From CAZMXS01 sp964570325 (GTDB lineage: Bacteria > Verrucomicrobiota > Kiritimatiellia > CAIQIC01 > CAZMXS01), in the NCBI GenBank assembly GCA_964570325.1, contig CAZMXS010000037.1:1-44662 (forward strand): a stretch of 44,662 nt of DNA, written 5' to 3'. Below the pieces are notes generated by a model, which worked only from the letters and a program-made list of their open reading frames with translations, had not been told where the DNA came from and searched no databases. Position 1 is the stretch's first letter. Every line of letters starts with the position of its first letter. The translations under genes were made by a program, and so were the position numbers. This document shows positions 8,007 to 17,800 of the stretch, one piece after another.

Positions 8007-8286
8007 TGGAGTGTTGGGGTGATGGAGCGGCGGGGGAGAGTGTTCAGTTCTCTTCACTTGGACGTTCGGCGTTCGATGTTGGATGTTCGCTGCCCCTTAC
8101 CCCCCCATCTCCTCCAGCTTCTTCTCCATCGCCTCTGGCCGCTTGCCGCCTGATCCAGATCGATGAATCGCCGATGCGCCCGAATCTTTGCGGCCAAATG
8201 TCAGTGCTTGACGCTTTGCCGCCTAAAAACATACCTTTAACGAAATTTGCGCTTTTTTGGCAGGAACCAGATGGGAGTAGTGTTTC
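8007..8286. other. Intergenic region with GTTCG-rich repeat and antisense gene-tail-like frame
   Basis: 8062-8090 is a run of GTTCGGCGTTCGATGTTGG-type short repeats, similar in style to other intergenic repeats in the window. On the minus strand 8222-8097 is an open frame ending RPEAMEKKLEEMGG before TAA (8099-8097). It reads like the end of a real protein but has no start or body, so it may be a decayed 3' end. Confidence 0.4.
8208..8237 (+). promoter_or_regulatory. Possible promoter for the DUF2723 gene
   Basis: TTGACG (8208-8213), an 18-bp spacer and TACCTT (8232-8237), 49 bp upstream of ATG 8287. The -35 is good and the -10 is weak. It is the best candidate in an otherwise GC-rich leader. 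Confidence 0.3.
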
Positions 8287-11200
8287 ATGGCGTCAGATAA
8301 AACATTGAAAACCAAAGTCTTAACCGCGCAGGAGGAGGCGGAGGTCGCCTTCTTTGATCAGCAGAGCGGCGCGTTTTTCCGGAAAGTGGACTGGGGAGCA
8401 TTTTGGACGGCCTTCCTGGTCACTTTTATTTCATACTGGGCCACGTTGGCGCCGACCGTCACGTTGGAGGATTCCGGCGAGCTGGCGGTGGCGTCCGACT
8501 ATCTCGGTGTGCCGCATCCGCCCGGTTACCCGATCTGGACGCTTTATACGTGGTTTTTCCAGTGGATTTTCGGCTGGGTGCGGTATTACGGCTATCCAAA
8601 TCCGGCCTGGGGGGTGGGGCTTTCGGCTGCCTTCGCCGGAGCCATGGCTTGCGGCATTTTGGCGCTGATGGTCAGCCGCTCGGGCGCAGACATGCTGCGC
8701 GGCATGCGGCGAACGATGGAAATCGTCGGCGTGTCGACCGAAAACCTTTTCTGCTGGGTCGCGGGCGTGGCGGCGGGCTTGCTGCTGGCGTTCAGCCCCG
8801 TGATGTGGTCGCAGTCGGTGATCGTCGAGGTGTATTCGCTCAATGCTTTTTTCCAGATGATCATCATGCTGTTCATGTATCGCTGGATGAGCCGGCCGAA
8901 GGAGGACCAGTCGCTCTACACGCTGGCCTTTCTATTCGGACTCGGATTGACCAACCACCAGACGCTGATGTTTCTTGGTCTTGGCCTGGCGGTCGGCGTC
9001 ATGCTCAAGGACATCCGCCTCTTTCGTGATTTCGCCGTGGTCGGTACGGGAATCATTGCCATTGTGCTGATTAACAAGTGGGCGGCGGCCAACCGCCATC
9101 CGGAGATGATGTGGCTGTCCGGGCCGCACTCGACGGCGTTCTGGGTGTATATGATCCTGGCGGTGTTGCTGCCGATCGCCGGCCTGCTGCTGCCGCGCGG
9201 AAAGACGGTCTGCATCTCCTTCCTGTTGTTCTATGTCGGGCTGGCGTTCTACGGCTTCATGCCATTTGCCTCCGACCAGAATCCGCCGATCAATTGGGGC
9301 TATCCCCGCACCTGGGAGGGTTTCATCCACGCCATTACCCGCGGCCAGTATGAGAAGATCACCTTGACGGACATTTTCAGCACCCGGTTTATCGCGCAGA
9401 TCGGTTCGTATCTTTCGGACTTGCGCGGCCAGTTCACGCTGCCGATTGTGTTATTCGGCTTCCTGCCATTCTGCGCGTGGAACCTGCGCCTGCGCGGCCG
9501 CGACTTCAGCGCCTTCCTGGCGAGTATGGCGCTGGCGGCCGGGGCAACGGTGCTGATTGTGCTGCAGGGGTTCCTGCCCGAAACCGGGTTGCTGCATGCC
9601 TTCTTGACGAAGCTCTACAAGTTGCTGACCCTCGGTATTATGATCATGGCCACTGTCGGCGTGATTGTGTTATTCCTCAAGTTCATCGTGCCGCTGTTCA
9701 CACGCCAGAAGGCGGCGGCTGGGGATGCCGACCCCGATCTGTTCGGCATTCACTATGAAATGACGCCGGCCCTTCAGCGCTGGCTGATCGCCACGCTGGT
9801 GTCCTTCATCTCGCTGGGGATCATCCTCATCGCGTTCCAGAACCCGCAGCTCGACATCCAGACGCTGTTCATCGGCCGCGTTCAGTTCATCCAGTCGCAT
9901 GCGGTATACGCGGTCTGGCTGGGTTATGGGCTGGTCTTCGGCCTGACGCATCTGGAGGTGCTGACCGGCGGGCGCGGGCGGATCAAAGGGCTCGCCATCC
10001 TGCTGGTTTTCCTGCTGCCGCTGGTGCTGGTTTACCAGAACTACTTTGACAAGGACCAGGTCCGGATCGTTGGCGGCGCGGAACAGAACGGCCACGATTT
10101 CGGCTGGCAGTTTGGCAACTGGCAATTGCGCGGCGTCAACGGCATCAGCAATGATTACCGCTACTTGAGCAAAGGGGATGAGGCGGACTTCCAGCGGCGC
10201 TGGAAGGATTATCCGACCCCCGGCTATCCGCCTGAGATGGGTACCAACGCCATCTTCTTCGGCGGCACCGACCCCGGCCGTTTTGTGCCAACCTACATGG
10301 TTTACTGCCCGCCGGTCCGGCCGGACGTCTACCTGATTACCCAGAACGCGCTGGCGGACAACACCTACATGAGCGTCATGCGCGACCTCTACGGCGACCG
10401 CATCTGGATCCCGTCGCAGCAAGACAGCAACTACGCATTTCAGCAGTATGTCGAGGATGTGCAGGCCGGCCGCATCCCGCCGGGTGCGGAGGTCAGTTTC
10501 GAGAACGGCCGCGTCAGTGTCCAGGGGGTTCAGGGCGTGATGATGATCAACGGCATCCTGGCCAAGATGATTTTCGAGGCCAACAAGTACAAGCACGATT
10601 TCTATGTCGAGGAAAGTTACGTCATCCCGTGGATGTATCCTTATCTGGAACCCCACGGCCTGATCATGAAAATCAACCGTGAGATGTTGCCCGGCCTTAC
10701 GCCTCAGATGGTGGAGAACGACACGAAATTCTGGGACTGGTACTGCAATATGGAAATCGGCCGGATCACCAATCTGGCGCCCAACGGACGGGTGATCGTG
10801 TCCGACAATCGGCCGGAAAATCCGGCGGCGGATGATCCGAATCTTTATGTGCCCAAAGGCACGCGCGTCGAAGTCATCAGCGTGGACCCCAATGGCGTCA
10901 AGAAGATCCGTCTGGGCGGCAACTGGAAGTTCCTGCATGACGTGGTGGCGCGCAAGACATTCTCGAAGCTGCGCAGCGCGATCGCCGGCCTGTACGCTTA
11001 CCGCCGGATGTTCCGGGAGGCCGAGTATGCTTTCAAGCAGGCGGTCGAACTCTATCCCCTCAGCCCCGAGGCCAATTTCCGGCTGGCCGACATCTATATG
11101 CAGATGGGCCGTTTCAGCGACGCGCGCCTGCTGATCGAGGATTTTCTGCGCAATGACCCAGGCAATGACAAGGTGGCCGAGTTCCTCAACCAGATCAAGG

Positions 11201-11700
11201 GCACGGAGGGCGCGGATGCCCGCCGCCAGGAACTGGAGGGCGTCCTGTCGTCCGGCCAGGCGGATATCAACAGCGCGCTCGAATTGTCCGACCTCTACCG
11301 CAAGATGGGCCGCGAGAATGATTTCATCGGTTTGACGATGAACATCCTCAACAACACCAATCTGCCGCCGCAATACTACATGGCCGTGGCGCAGCTCTAT
11401 GCCGATGCCAAACGGATTGACCTGCTGGCCGTCGCGCTGCAGCGCTATGTCATGCGCGATCCCGGCAACCCGCGCGCCTGGATTGACCTGGCCGCCGCCC
11501 TGACCCTGACCCAGAAACGCGACGAGGCGCTGGAGGCCATTCGCCGCGCGATTCAGACCGGTGGCCCGCAGGCCCAGGATATTATCCGCAAGGACAATCG
11601 CTTCGATGCGCTGCGCAACAACCCGGCGTTCAAGGAGCTGATCCCGCAGGCCGCGCCTGCGAAGCTGCCCTCGAACCTGCCGTTGTTGCCGGGGTTGTAA
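8287..11700 (+). CDS. DUF2723 membrane protein with TPR tail (GT-C-like)
   Basis: 1137 residues. After a soluble N-terminus of about 35 residues come roughly a dozen hydrophobic segments (about 37-600). The first loop carries the DUF2723 hallmark LEDSGELAVASDYLGVPHPP, in which acidic residues follow the first membrane helix as in GT-C glycosyltransferases that use lipid-linked sugars. A long extracytoplasmic domain (about 600-900) is followed by TPR-like helical repeats (AEYAFKQAVELYPLSPEANF; ISALELSDLYRKMGRENDF-like units) to the end. The likely role is a membrane protein glycosyltransferase or mannosyltransferase-like enzyme acting at the outer face. That role is inferred from the family fold. 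It is similar in architecture to the protein at 14.9-18.0 kb. Confidence 0.85.
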   Translation: MASDKTLKTKVLTAQEEAEVAFFDQQSGAFFRKVDWGAFWTAFLVTFISYWATLAPTVTLEDSGELAVASDYLGVPHPPGYPIWTLYTWFFQWIFGWVRYYGYPNPAWGVGLSAAFAGAMACGILALMVSRSGADMLRGMRRTMEIVGVSTENLFCWVAGVAAGLLLAFSPVMWSQSVIVEVYSLNAFFQMIIMLFMYRWMSRPKEDQSLYTLAFLFGLGLTNHQTLMFLGLGLAVGVMLKDIRLFRDFAVVGTGIIAIVLINKWAAANRHPEMMWLSGPHSTAFWVYMILAVLLPIAGLLLPRGKTVCISFLLFYVGLAFYGFMPFASDQNPPINWGYPRTWEGFIHAITRGQYEKITLTDIFSTRFIAQIGSYLSDLRGQFTLPIVLFGFLPFCAWNLRLRGRDFSAFLASMALAAGATVLIVLQGFLPETGLLHAFLTKLYKLLTLGIMIMATVGVIVLFLKFIVPLFTRQKAAAGDADPDLFGIHYEMTPALQRWLIATLVSFISLGIILIAFQNPQLDIQTLFIGRVQFIQSHAVYAVWLGYGLVFGLTHLEVLTGGRGRIKGLAILLVFLLPLVLVYQNYFDKDQVRIVGGAEQNGHDFGWQFGNWQLRGVNGISNDYRYLSKGDEADFQRRWKDYPTPGYPPEMGTNAIFFGGTDPGRFVPTYMVYCPPVRPDVYLITQNALADNTYMSVMRDLYGDRIWIPSQQDSNYAFQQYVEDVQAGRIPPGAEVSFENGRVSVQGVQGVMMINGILAKMIFEANKYKHDFYVEESYVIPWMYPYLEPHGLIMKINREMLPGLTPQMVENDTKFWDWYCNMEIGRITNLAPNGRVIVSDNRPENPAADDPNLYVPKGTRVEVISVDPNGVKKIRLGGNWKFLHDVVARKTFSKLRSAIAGLYAYRRMFREAEYAFKQAVELYPLSPEANFRLADIYMQMGRFSDARLLIEDFLRNDPGNDKVAEFLNQIKGTEGADARRQELEGVLSSGQADINSALELSDLYRKMGRENDFIGLTMNILNNTNLPPQYYMAVAQLYADAKRIDLLAVALQRYVMRDPGNPRAWIDLAAALTLTQKRDEALEAIRRAIQTGGPQAQDIIRKDNRFDALRNNPAFKELIPQAAPAKLPSNLPLLPGL

Positions 11701-12063
11701 ACGACATACGGTTTGGCGTGTCCGATGCAACCCCCCAAATCATGGGAGCTGCTTTTTGACGCGCATACGCCGGTCTACGAACCAGGATGTCGCGGAGGGG
11801 CGCTTCGATCTCGTGGCCCTGGTCGAGTCGGGCGCATTTCCCCGCGGCAGGGTTTGCCGTCACTGCCGGTCCGGGAACGGGGTTTTGTGGGGACGGAATT
11901 GCGGTTGCTTTTCCGGCTCGCGGGCTTGTTGGTGCTGAATATCTGGGGCGGGACGGCGGGGAATTGAGGCCGTCGGCCGCTCGAACTTGACGAGATCGAA
12001 ATTATGCTGACTGTGCGCAAGACGGCCGAGCCGGAGGCGTTGCCTTTTCCCTGGCCGGCGACC
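11701..12063. other. 363-bp region without a recognisable gene
   Basis: Several short frames are open, but none has a convincing start, ribosome binding site or recognisable motif. Fragments such as GRFDLVALVESGAFPRG and LRLLFRLAGLLVLNIWGG in different frames could be pieces of one frameshifted gene, but I cannot name it. No clear terminator is seen for either flanking gene. Confidence 0.35.
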
Positions 12064-12849
12064 TCACGGACGCCGTGGCACAACCAGCCGGCCATCCCGC
12101 CCTGGCGGTTGGAATACCTCAAACGGGAACTGGTAAACCGCCGCCAGCCGCTCCGTGGTGATCACCTCGTCTCGGGAACCTTGGGCGGCAATGCGGCCGC
12201 GATCCAGCAGGATGAAATGCCCTGCGAACTCCGCGGCCAGGTTCAGATCGTGCGTGGTCATCACAATGGTCAGCGCCTGTTCACGGTTCAAGCGGGCGAC
12301 CATTTCCATCAACCGCCAGGCATGGGGGATATCCAGGTGGGCGGTGGGTTCGTCCAGCAATAGAATCCGCGGTTCCTGCGCCAACGCCAGCGCGATCAGC
12401 GCCCGCTGGCGCTCGCCACCGCTGAGTTCGTCAAGCGGTCGCTCCTCCAATCCGGCCAGGTCCACGGCCGCCAGCGCGCGCGCGACAATCTCGCGGTCGC
12501 GCCGGCCCGGCAGCGCCCAGGCGGGAAGATGCGGCGTGCGGCCCAGCAGCGCGAATTCGGCGACGGTGAAAGGAACCGGCACATCCAGGGTATGCGGGAC
12601 AAAAGCCAGGATACGCGCCAGCTCACGGCGATCGCAGGCGGCCGCCGCGCGGTCCTGGATGGTCAGCCGGCCGGCGGCTAACGGCAGGCTGCCGCCCAGT
12701 ACCCGCAGCAGCGTGGTCTTGCCCGCCCCATTTGGCCCGATGACGCCGGTAAAGCCGCCGGCCGGGATGGCCAGCGTCAGCTCATGCAATACCATGCGGC
12801 CGGCATAGCCCGCCGAACCGTCTTCGAGGACAAAAGCCCGCGCGCTCAA
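12064..12849 (-). CDS. ABC transporter ATP-binding protein (BtuD/FecE-type)
   Basis: 261 residues from TTG 12849, overlapping the permease stop by 4 bp. Walker A GPNGAGKTT, Q-loop region FVPHTLDVPVPFTV, signature LSGGERQRALIALALAQ, Walker B ILLLDEPTAHLD, and the H-loop MTTHDLN are all present. The signature and the VPFTV..FALLGRTPH segment are typical of ATPases energising vitamin B12, haem or ferric-siderophore uptake. It is third in the operon after the binding protein and permease. Confidence 0.93.
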   Translation of the reverse strand: MSARAFVLEDGSAGYAGRMVLHELTLAIPAGGFTGVIGPNGAGKTTLLRVLGGSLPLAAGRLTIQDRAAAACDRRELARILAFVPHTLDVPVPFTVAEFALLGRTPHLPAWALPGRRDREIVARALAAVDLAGLEERPLDELSGGERQRALIALALAQEPRILLLDEPTAHLDIPHAWRLMEMVARLNREQALTIVMTTHDLNLAAEFAGHFILLDRGRIAAQGSRDEVITTERLAAVYQFPFEVFQPPGRDGRLVVPRRP

Positions 12850-13823
12850 GACCAGATCTCCTTTGGGCGCCGGCGCAGCAGGAAGAGAAAGAATGGCGCG
12901 CCCGCGATGGAGGTGATGACGCCGACCGGGATTTCCACCGGGAACAGCAGCATGCGCCCCAGGCCGTCAGCCAACGCCAGGAACGCCGCGCCGACCAGCG
13001 CCGCGGCCGGCAGCAGGCGCCGGTGGTCCGGTCCGACCAGCGCCCGTACGGCATGGGGCACGACCAGGCCCACAAATCCAATCAGCCCGCTCACCGCCAC
13101 CGCCACCGCCGTCAGCACCGCAGCCAGCGCCAGAGCGGTCAGGCGCGCCCGTTCGGGATTCAGTCCGACGTGTCCGGCCATTTCCTCGCCCAGCGTCAGC
13201 GCGTTAAGATGGTTGACAATGCGCATGAGCTGCGCCAGCGCGCCGCCGGCGAGAACGGCGGCGGCCACGACCAGCCGCACGTCGTAAACCTGGAGATCGC
13301 CAAGAAACCACCACATGATCGCATGCAGACCGGCGGCGGAAGACTGCGAGACGATGAACATCAGGAGGCTGCCGCAGAGCGCGCCCCAGACGACGCCGGC
13401 CAGGATCAGCGTGTGCCCGGTGGTGCGCGGCCCGATCCGCGCCAGGCGATAGACCGCCAGCAGACTCAACAGGGCGCCGGCGAATCCGGCCAGCGGGAGC
13501 AGCAGGCCGGCCAGCAGCGTTGCGCCCCCCGCAACGATGCAGCCGGCCGCGCCCAGCCCTGCGCCGGCGGAAAGCCCCAGCACGTAGGGGTCCGCGAGCG
13601 GGTTACGCAACACCGCCTGCAAGACAGCGCCGGCGGCGGCCAGGGTCGCTCCGACCAGCGCGCCCAGCGCGACGCGCCAGAGCCGGATTTCCAGGATGCC
13701 CGCGCGCTCCGGCGCAAAAAGCGCCAATGGATCACGCCACCCATCGCCTAGAAAAAGCGCCAGTCCGATCGCCAGCGGCGCGGAGCAGATTAACAACCAG
13801 AACACGGTATTACGACGGCGCAT
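12846..13823 (-). CDS. FecCD/BtuC-family ABC permease
   Basis: 325 residues from ATG 13823, with about ten hydrophobic segments. Family motifs are visible: RLWRVALGALVGATLAAAGA near the start, LQAVLRNPLADPYVLGLSAG, and GLIGFVGLVVPHAVRALVGP near the end, where the coupling helix contacts the ATPase. The inner-membrane channel of a cobalamin or iron-chelate importer. Encoded between the substrate-binding protein (111 bp upstream) and the ATPase (4-bp overlap), so one transcription unit is likely. Confidence 0.94.
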   Translation of the reverse strand: MRRRNTVFWLLICSAPLAIGLALFLGDGWRDPLALFAPERAGILEIRLWRVALGALVGATLAAAGAVLQAVLRNPLADPYVLGLSAGAGLGAAGCIVAGGATLLAGLLLPLAGFAGALLSLLAVYRLARIGPRTTGHTLILAGVVWGALCGSLLMFIVSQSSAAGLHAIMWWFLGDLQVYDVRLVVAAAVLAGGALAQLMRIVNHLNALTLGEEMAGHVGLNPERARLTALALAAVLTAVAVAVSGLIGFVGLVVPHAVRALVGPDHRRLLPAAALVGAAFLALADGLGRMLLFPVEIPVGVITSIAGAPFFLFLLRRRPKEIWS

Positions 13824-13934
13824 GACGAGTCATTTGCGATTTTGAATGATCAAATGCAATTCCATTTCGTCTGCTGTGCCTGCCTTCAACCTTCGATTTT
13901 CAGGTTTCATCCCTCAAGTCTCAGGTTTCGGCCT
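13824..13934. repeat. Intergenic TTCAA/TTTCAGG-type short-repeat tract
   Basis: Bases about 13884-13930 are a run of degenerate 7- to 10-mers (CTTCAACCTTCGATTTTCAGG, split by TTTCATCCCTCAAGTCTCAG). This separates the binding-protein gene from the permease within one operon. It resembles the repeats near 14.85, 33.9 and 37.0 kb. Confidence 0.4.
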
Positions 13935-14846
13935 CTACCATTTGTAATTCGCCTCCAGCCATTGCGCAAACTGCTCCGCGCCCGCGATCATGCGCGGGCC
14001 GGGTCGCAAGAGTAAATCCGGCGAAATATGACTGCAAACCCGCCCGTGTTGGATGGCCGTGATGCCGGACCAGCCCGGCCGGCGTCGCAAAAGAGTGGCG
14101 GCGTTGGTGTCGGTGGTCATGTAAGCGATGAGGATAACGTCCGGGTTTTCCTTCACGACCCATTCGGCGTTGATATGCGGATACTGCGGTCCGAGCGCCG
14201 CCGCGATATTGGCGCCGCCGGCCAGCGTGATCAGGTCGTTCAAGAACGTCTGCCGGTTGGCGGTGGTGATGGGATCGCCCCAGATTTCCACATACACCCG
14301 CGGCGGCGGTTGACCGGCGCGCCAGCGGGCCGAGCGTTCGGCCAGCGCGGCACGACGGCTATTCATGTCCTGCGCCCACTTTTCACCAGCCTCCGCCTGA
14401 CCCGCGGCTTGGGCAATGGTGTGGGCCGCCGCCAGCATTTGGTCCCAGCCTTCGCAGGGCAGCAGGCGGCACTCGATGCCGGCGGCATTGAAGGTTTGGA
14501 GTAATGCCGGTTTTTCCATGTCCGTCGCCAGGATGAGATCCGGGCGCAGGGCTAAAACGGCCTCGACGTTGGGGCGTCCAAATTCGGCGACGACCGGCCG
14601 ATCGCCAATTTCCGGGGGAAAATCGCAAGCGCTGGACCGGCCCACCAGACGAGCCTGCAAGCCGAGCGCGCACACGATTTCCGTCAGATTGGGCGCGAGG
14701 CTGATGATGCGGAGGGCCGGGCGGGTATCGGCCGCGCCCGCGCGCCGACTGAAGATGCCGGTCGGCAACAGGAGGAGCGCGACCAGAAAACATACAACAT
14801 GAAACTGGAAGCCGGAATGCGCCCCCGCTGAACGATGACAACTCAA
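13935..14846 (-). CDS. Periplasmic substrate-binding protein, BtuF/FepB type
   Basis: 303 residues from TTG 14846; no ATG lies nearby. The hydrophobic stretch VVCFLVALLLLPTGIF followed by AGAADT is a signal peptide. The mature part has the class III binding-protein layout: RIISLAPNLTEIVCALGL, LVGRSSACDFPPE, RPDLILATD, the central helix, ANRQTFLNDLITLAGGANIA, NPDVILIAYMT and RPGPRMIAGAEQFAQWL. The LVGRSSACDFPPE motif is common in BtuF-like cobalamin binders, so corrinoid uptake is the favoured substrate, with iron-siderophore as the alternative. No cobalamin riboswitch is present: only 29 bp separate this gene from the upstream gene, so it may be co-transcribed with it. Confidence 0.9.
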   Translation of the reverse strand: MSCHRSAGAHSGFQFHVVCFLVALLLLPTGIFSRRAGAADTRPALRIISLAPNLTEIVCALGLQARLVGRSSACDFPPEIGDRPVVAEFGRPNVEAVLALRPDLILATDMEKPALLQTFNAAGIECRLLPCEGWDQMLAAAHTIAQAAGQAEAGEKWAQDMNSRRAALAERSARWRAGQPPPRVYVEIWGDPITTANRQTFLNDLITLAGGANIAAALGPQYPHINAEWVVKENPDVILIAYMTTDTNAATLLRRRPGWSGITAIQHGRVCSHISPDLLLRPGPRMIAGAEQFAQWLEANYKW

Positions 14847-14875
14847 CTTTGGACCTTGAACTTAAAATCCCGCGT

Positions 14876-17800
14876 TCACGCCCCCGGCCGCAGGCGTTTT
14901 ACGAGCGCCCGGAGTTCCTTGTAATCGTCGGTCGGCAGGCGGCCCGGTTGGACGAGGAGTTGATCCGCCATGCGCAAGGATTCCGCCGCCAAGCCTTTCT
15001 TTTCGTAAAGCTGGGCTACGTGGAGTTGAATCTGTGGGTGCCCGGGATAGGCGGCGATGGCCTTCTGCAGCGATGTCTCCGCCGCGTCAATCTGGCCGAG
15101 GCTCATCTGAATCACACCGAGCGTATCGAAGGCCAGGATGTTGGCCGGATTCAACTGGACGGCCTCCTCGGCCAGCGGCAGGGCCTCGGCGTCGGCTCCC
15201 TTCAGGTGCAGCACCCACGCCAGGTCGTTGAGCGCATCCGAGCTGCGGCGCGTGGCCAAACTCGCGCGCAGCGAGGCTTCGGCGAGCGCGTATTGTTCGC
15301 GGTACATCTGAATCGAACCGAGCACCTGGTTGGCCAGGGCGTTGCGCGGATCCAGGTTCAACAGGGCGTCCACATGCCGTTCCGCGTCATCGCGCTGGTT
15401 TTGCCGGATATCAATGCCCACCAGCAGTTCCAGCGCGCGGATGCTGTTGGGCTGGACGCGACGGAAATCCTCGAGCTGCTTGCGGGCAACCGCCAGATCG
15501 TTGCGCGCGAGCGCCAGCTCAGCCAGCGTGAGCCGCAGGCTGGGCGTGCGCGCGGCCGCGGGCTCGAGCATTTCCAGGCACCGCGCCAGCAGGCGCGGGT
15601 TGTTTTCGGCCTGGGCGATGAACGCCAGCAAGGCCCAGGCGTCAATCAGCTTCGCATTTTCCGCGGTGATCTTGATCAGGCTTTCGCGGGCCTTCTCCCG
15701 GTCGCCGGCCAGCAGATCCAGGCGCGCCTCCTCGAACCGCACGAGCGCATCCGGCGGCTGGAGCGCCTTGATTCGCTCCAGATAGCCGCGGGCGCCGGCC
15801 AGGTCATTCTGCCGCAGACAGACCCGCAGCATGCCCAGCAGCGCCTCCGGGTTGTCGGGATTGCGCTCCAGCACTTCGGCATAGGCCGCGCCGCTCTCCG
15901 CGCTCATGTCCTGCATGAAATACAGCGAGCCGAGCGCCACGCCGATCCGGTCGGTGTCGGCGCCGAGATCGCGCGCGCGTTGCAGGTCGCGGATGGCCAG
16001 TTGCGGCTTGCCGGACATGGCCCAAGCCTGGCCGCGCCGCAAAAAGATTTCGGGGTTGCGGACGAATCCGTAGTTAAAGGCCAGCGACCAGACATCCGGC
16101 CGGCGGGCGGGGCTGTTGACCAGTTTTTCGAACTCCGTCTGCAGCGCCTCCAGCTCGGGGCGCGCGCTGCTTGCGGCCAGGTTGAGCAGGTTCAACAGGG
16201 CGCTGATGTTGGCGGGATCGAGCCGGCGGGCCTCCTGGTAGGACGCGAAGGCGTTCTCGATTTCGCCGCGGTCCTCCAGGAACACCCCCAGGTTGTTTGC
16301 CAGTTTCGACAGGTGGCGCAGGATCCACCGGTTCCAGACGCCGGTGAGCCGGTTGCGCGTCGTGTCCCGGATGGCAAATGCCCCGTAATCGGCCCAGAAG
16401 CGACGGTGGCGTTCGTAGATTTCCGCCGGCGCGACGGCGGCGGGATCCTTCACGCCGCGGATGAACACCTCATCGGGCAGGGGCTGGAATCCGGCTGCCA
16501 GCCAGACGTCCGATTCGCTCATGATCGCGACCCGCGCGGAGGCGTCGGGCCAGGTCGCCAGCCATTCCGAAATCAGCGGGCCAAGCCCGACCTGCGCCAG
16601 GCCCTGCAGGCGGGGATCGTCGAACAGCGAACCGACGTATTTCAAATAGGCGGTGGCGCGTCCCAGCGAGGTGTTGATGATGCGCAGCGGAATGCCGCGC
16701 CCGGCGGCGGCGATCATGATGTTGTCGTCCAGGTAGCCGTTGGTGATCAGCCAGTCACGGCCGCCGAGGTTGTCCACCACCTGCTGGACAAACCGCTCCA
16801 CCACCCGGTTGTTGCGCCCGGCGGTGACGCGCAGGTTGAAGCCGGCGATGACCGCCAGCAGTATCGCGAGACCGGCGAGGTAATACGGCGCCAGCCGCAT
16901 GCGCAGCGCGGTCAGCGGCGTCATTCCAAAACGCGACGGCGCCGCCAAAACGCCATACCAGTAGGCGGCGATGTGCCCGGCCCAGGCGGCAATGAGCAGG
17001 TAGGGGGTGACCAGCAGGAAGCCCAGGCCCAGCATGGACCACGGCGCGATGAAGTGGTTGAAGAGCAGCAGCAGCGCCAACCCCGCCAGCAGCAGGCGCA
17101 GCAGCTTGGCCCCGATTGTTCCGCCGCGCAGATCGCCGTGCGTCGGCAACACAACCACCAGCAACCAGGGGACTACGCTGACGAGCAGGATGACCAGCCA
17201 GCCGATTTTCGGCAGGCTGCGGCCGATGAGCACATATTGCTCGCGCAGGACGAAGAAGAGGATGCTCCAGAAACCTTTGAAGCCGCGCCATTCATAAGCC
17301 GGGCTGAACCAGTTTTCCAGCACGGGCACCAGATAGAAAAGCAGGCCCAGCGCGCCCAACCCGGCCAGCGCCGCCAGGCGCCCCAGCTTCAACGCGCCGT
17401 TCTGCCACATGAGAAAGAGCGCCCAGACGCCCAGGATCGGCGCGAACAAAAAGAAGGTGGCAAACTCCGTCACGCCGACGCCGCAGAGCAACGCCCAGCC
17501 GTACAGCCAACTCGGGCGTTTGGTTTCCCGATAACGGATCAGCAGCCAGATCGCGGACAGCAGCAACAGGACATCCAGCGCCAGCGTGTAGGCGCGTGTG
17601 GCAACGATCCAGAACGGGATGCAAAAGGCAAAAGCCAGCGCCGCAAAAATTCCCGAAATCTGTTGCAGGGCCAGGTGCGTGACGCCGCTGTAGTTGGTTT
17701 CCGGCCCGCGGTTATGCGTGAAACGAGCCACGATGGAGTAGAACAGCCAGACTGCCGCGGCGCCGCAGCCGACGCTGAGCAGGTTCAGTCGCCATGGCAG

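Noticed and set aside
9670..11730. A 686-codon open frame on the minus strand opposite the DUF2723 gene
   Set aside because: Shadow frame: biased Arg/Gln/His/Val composition, no recognisable motif, while the plus strand gives conserved TPR sequence.
11701..12063. Possible small genes in the gap after the DUF2723 gene
   Set aside because: Short frames without ribosome binding sites or motifs; nothing could be supported.
14700..14875. A cobalamin riboswitch in front of the BtuF-like gene
   Set aside because: Only 29 bp separate it from the upstream gene and no B12-box-like segment is visible there.
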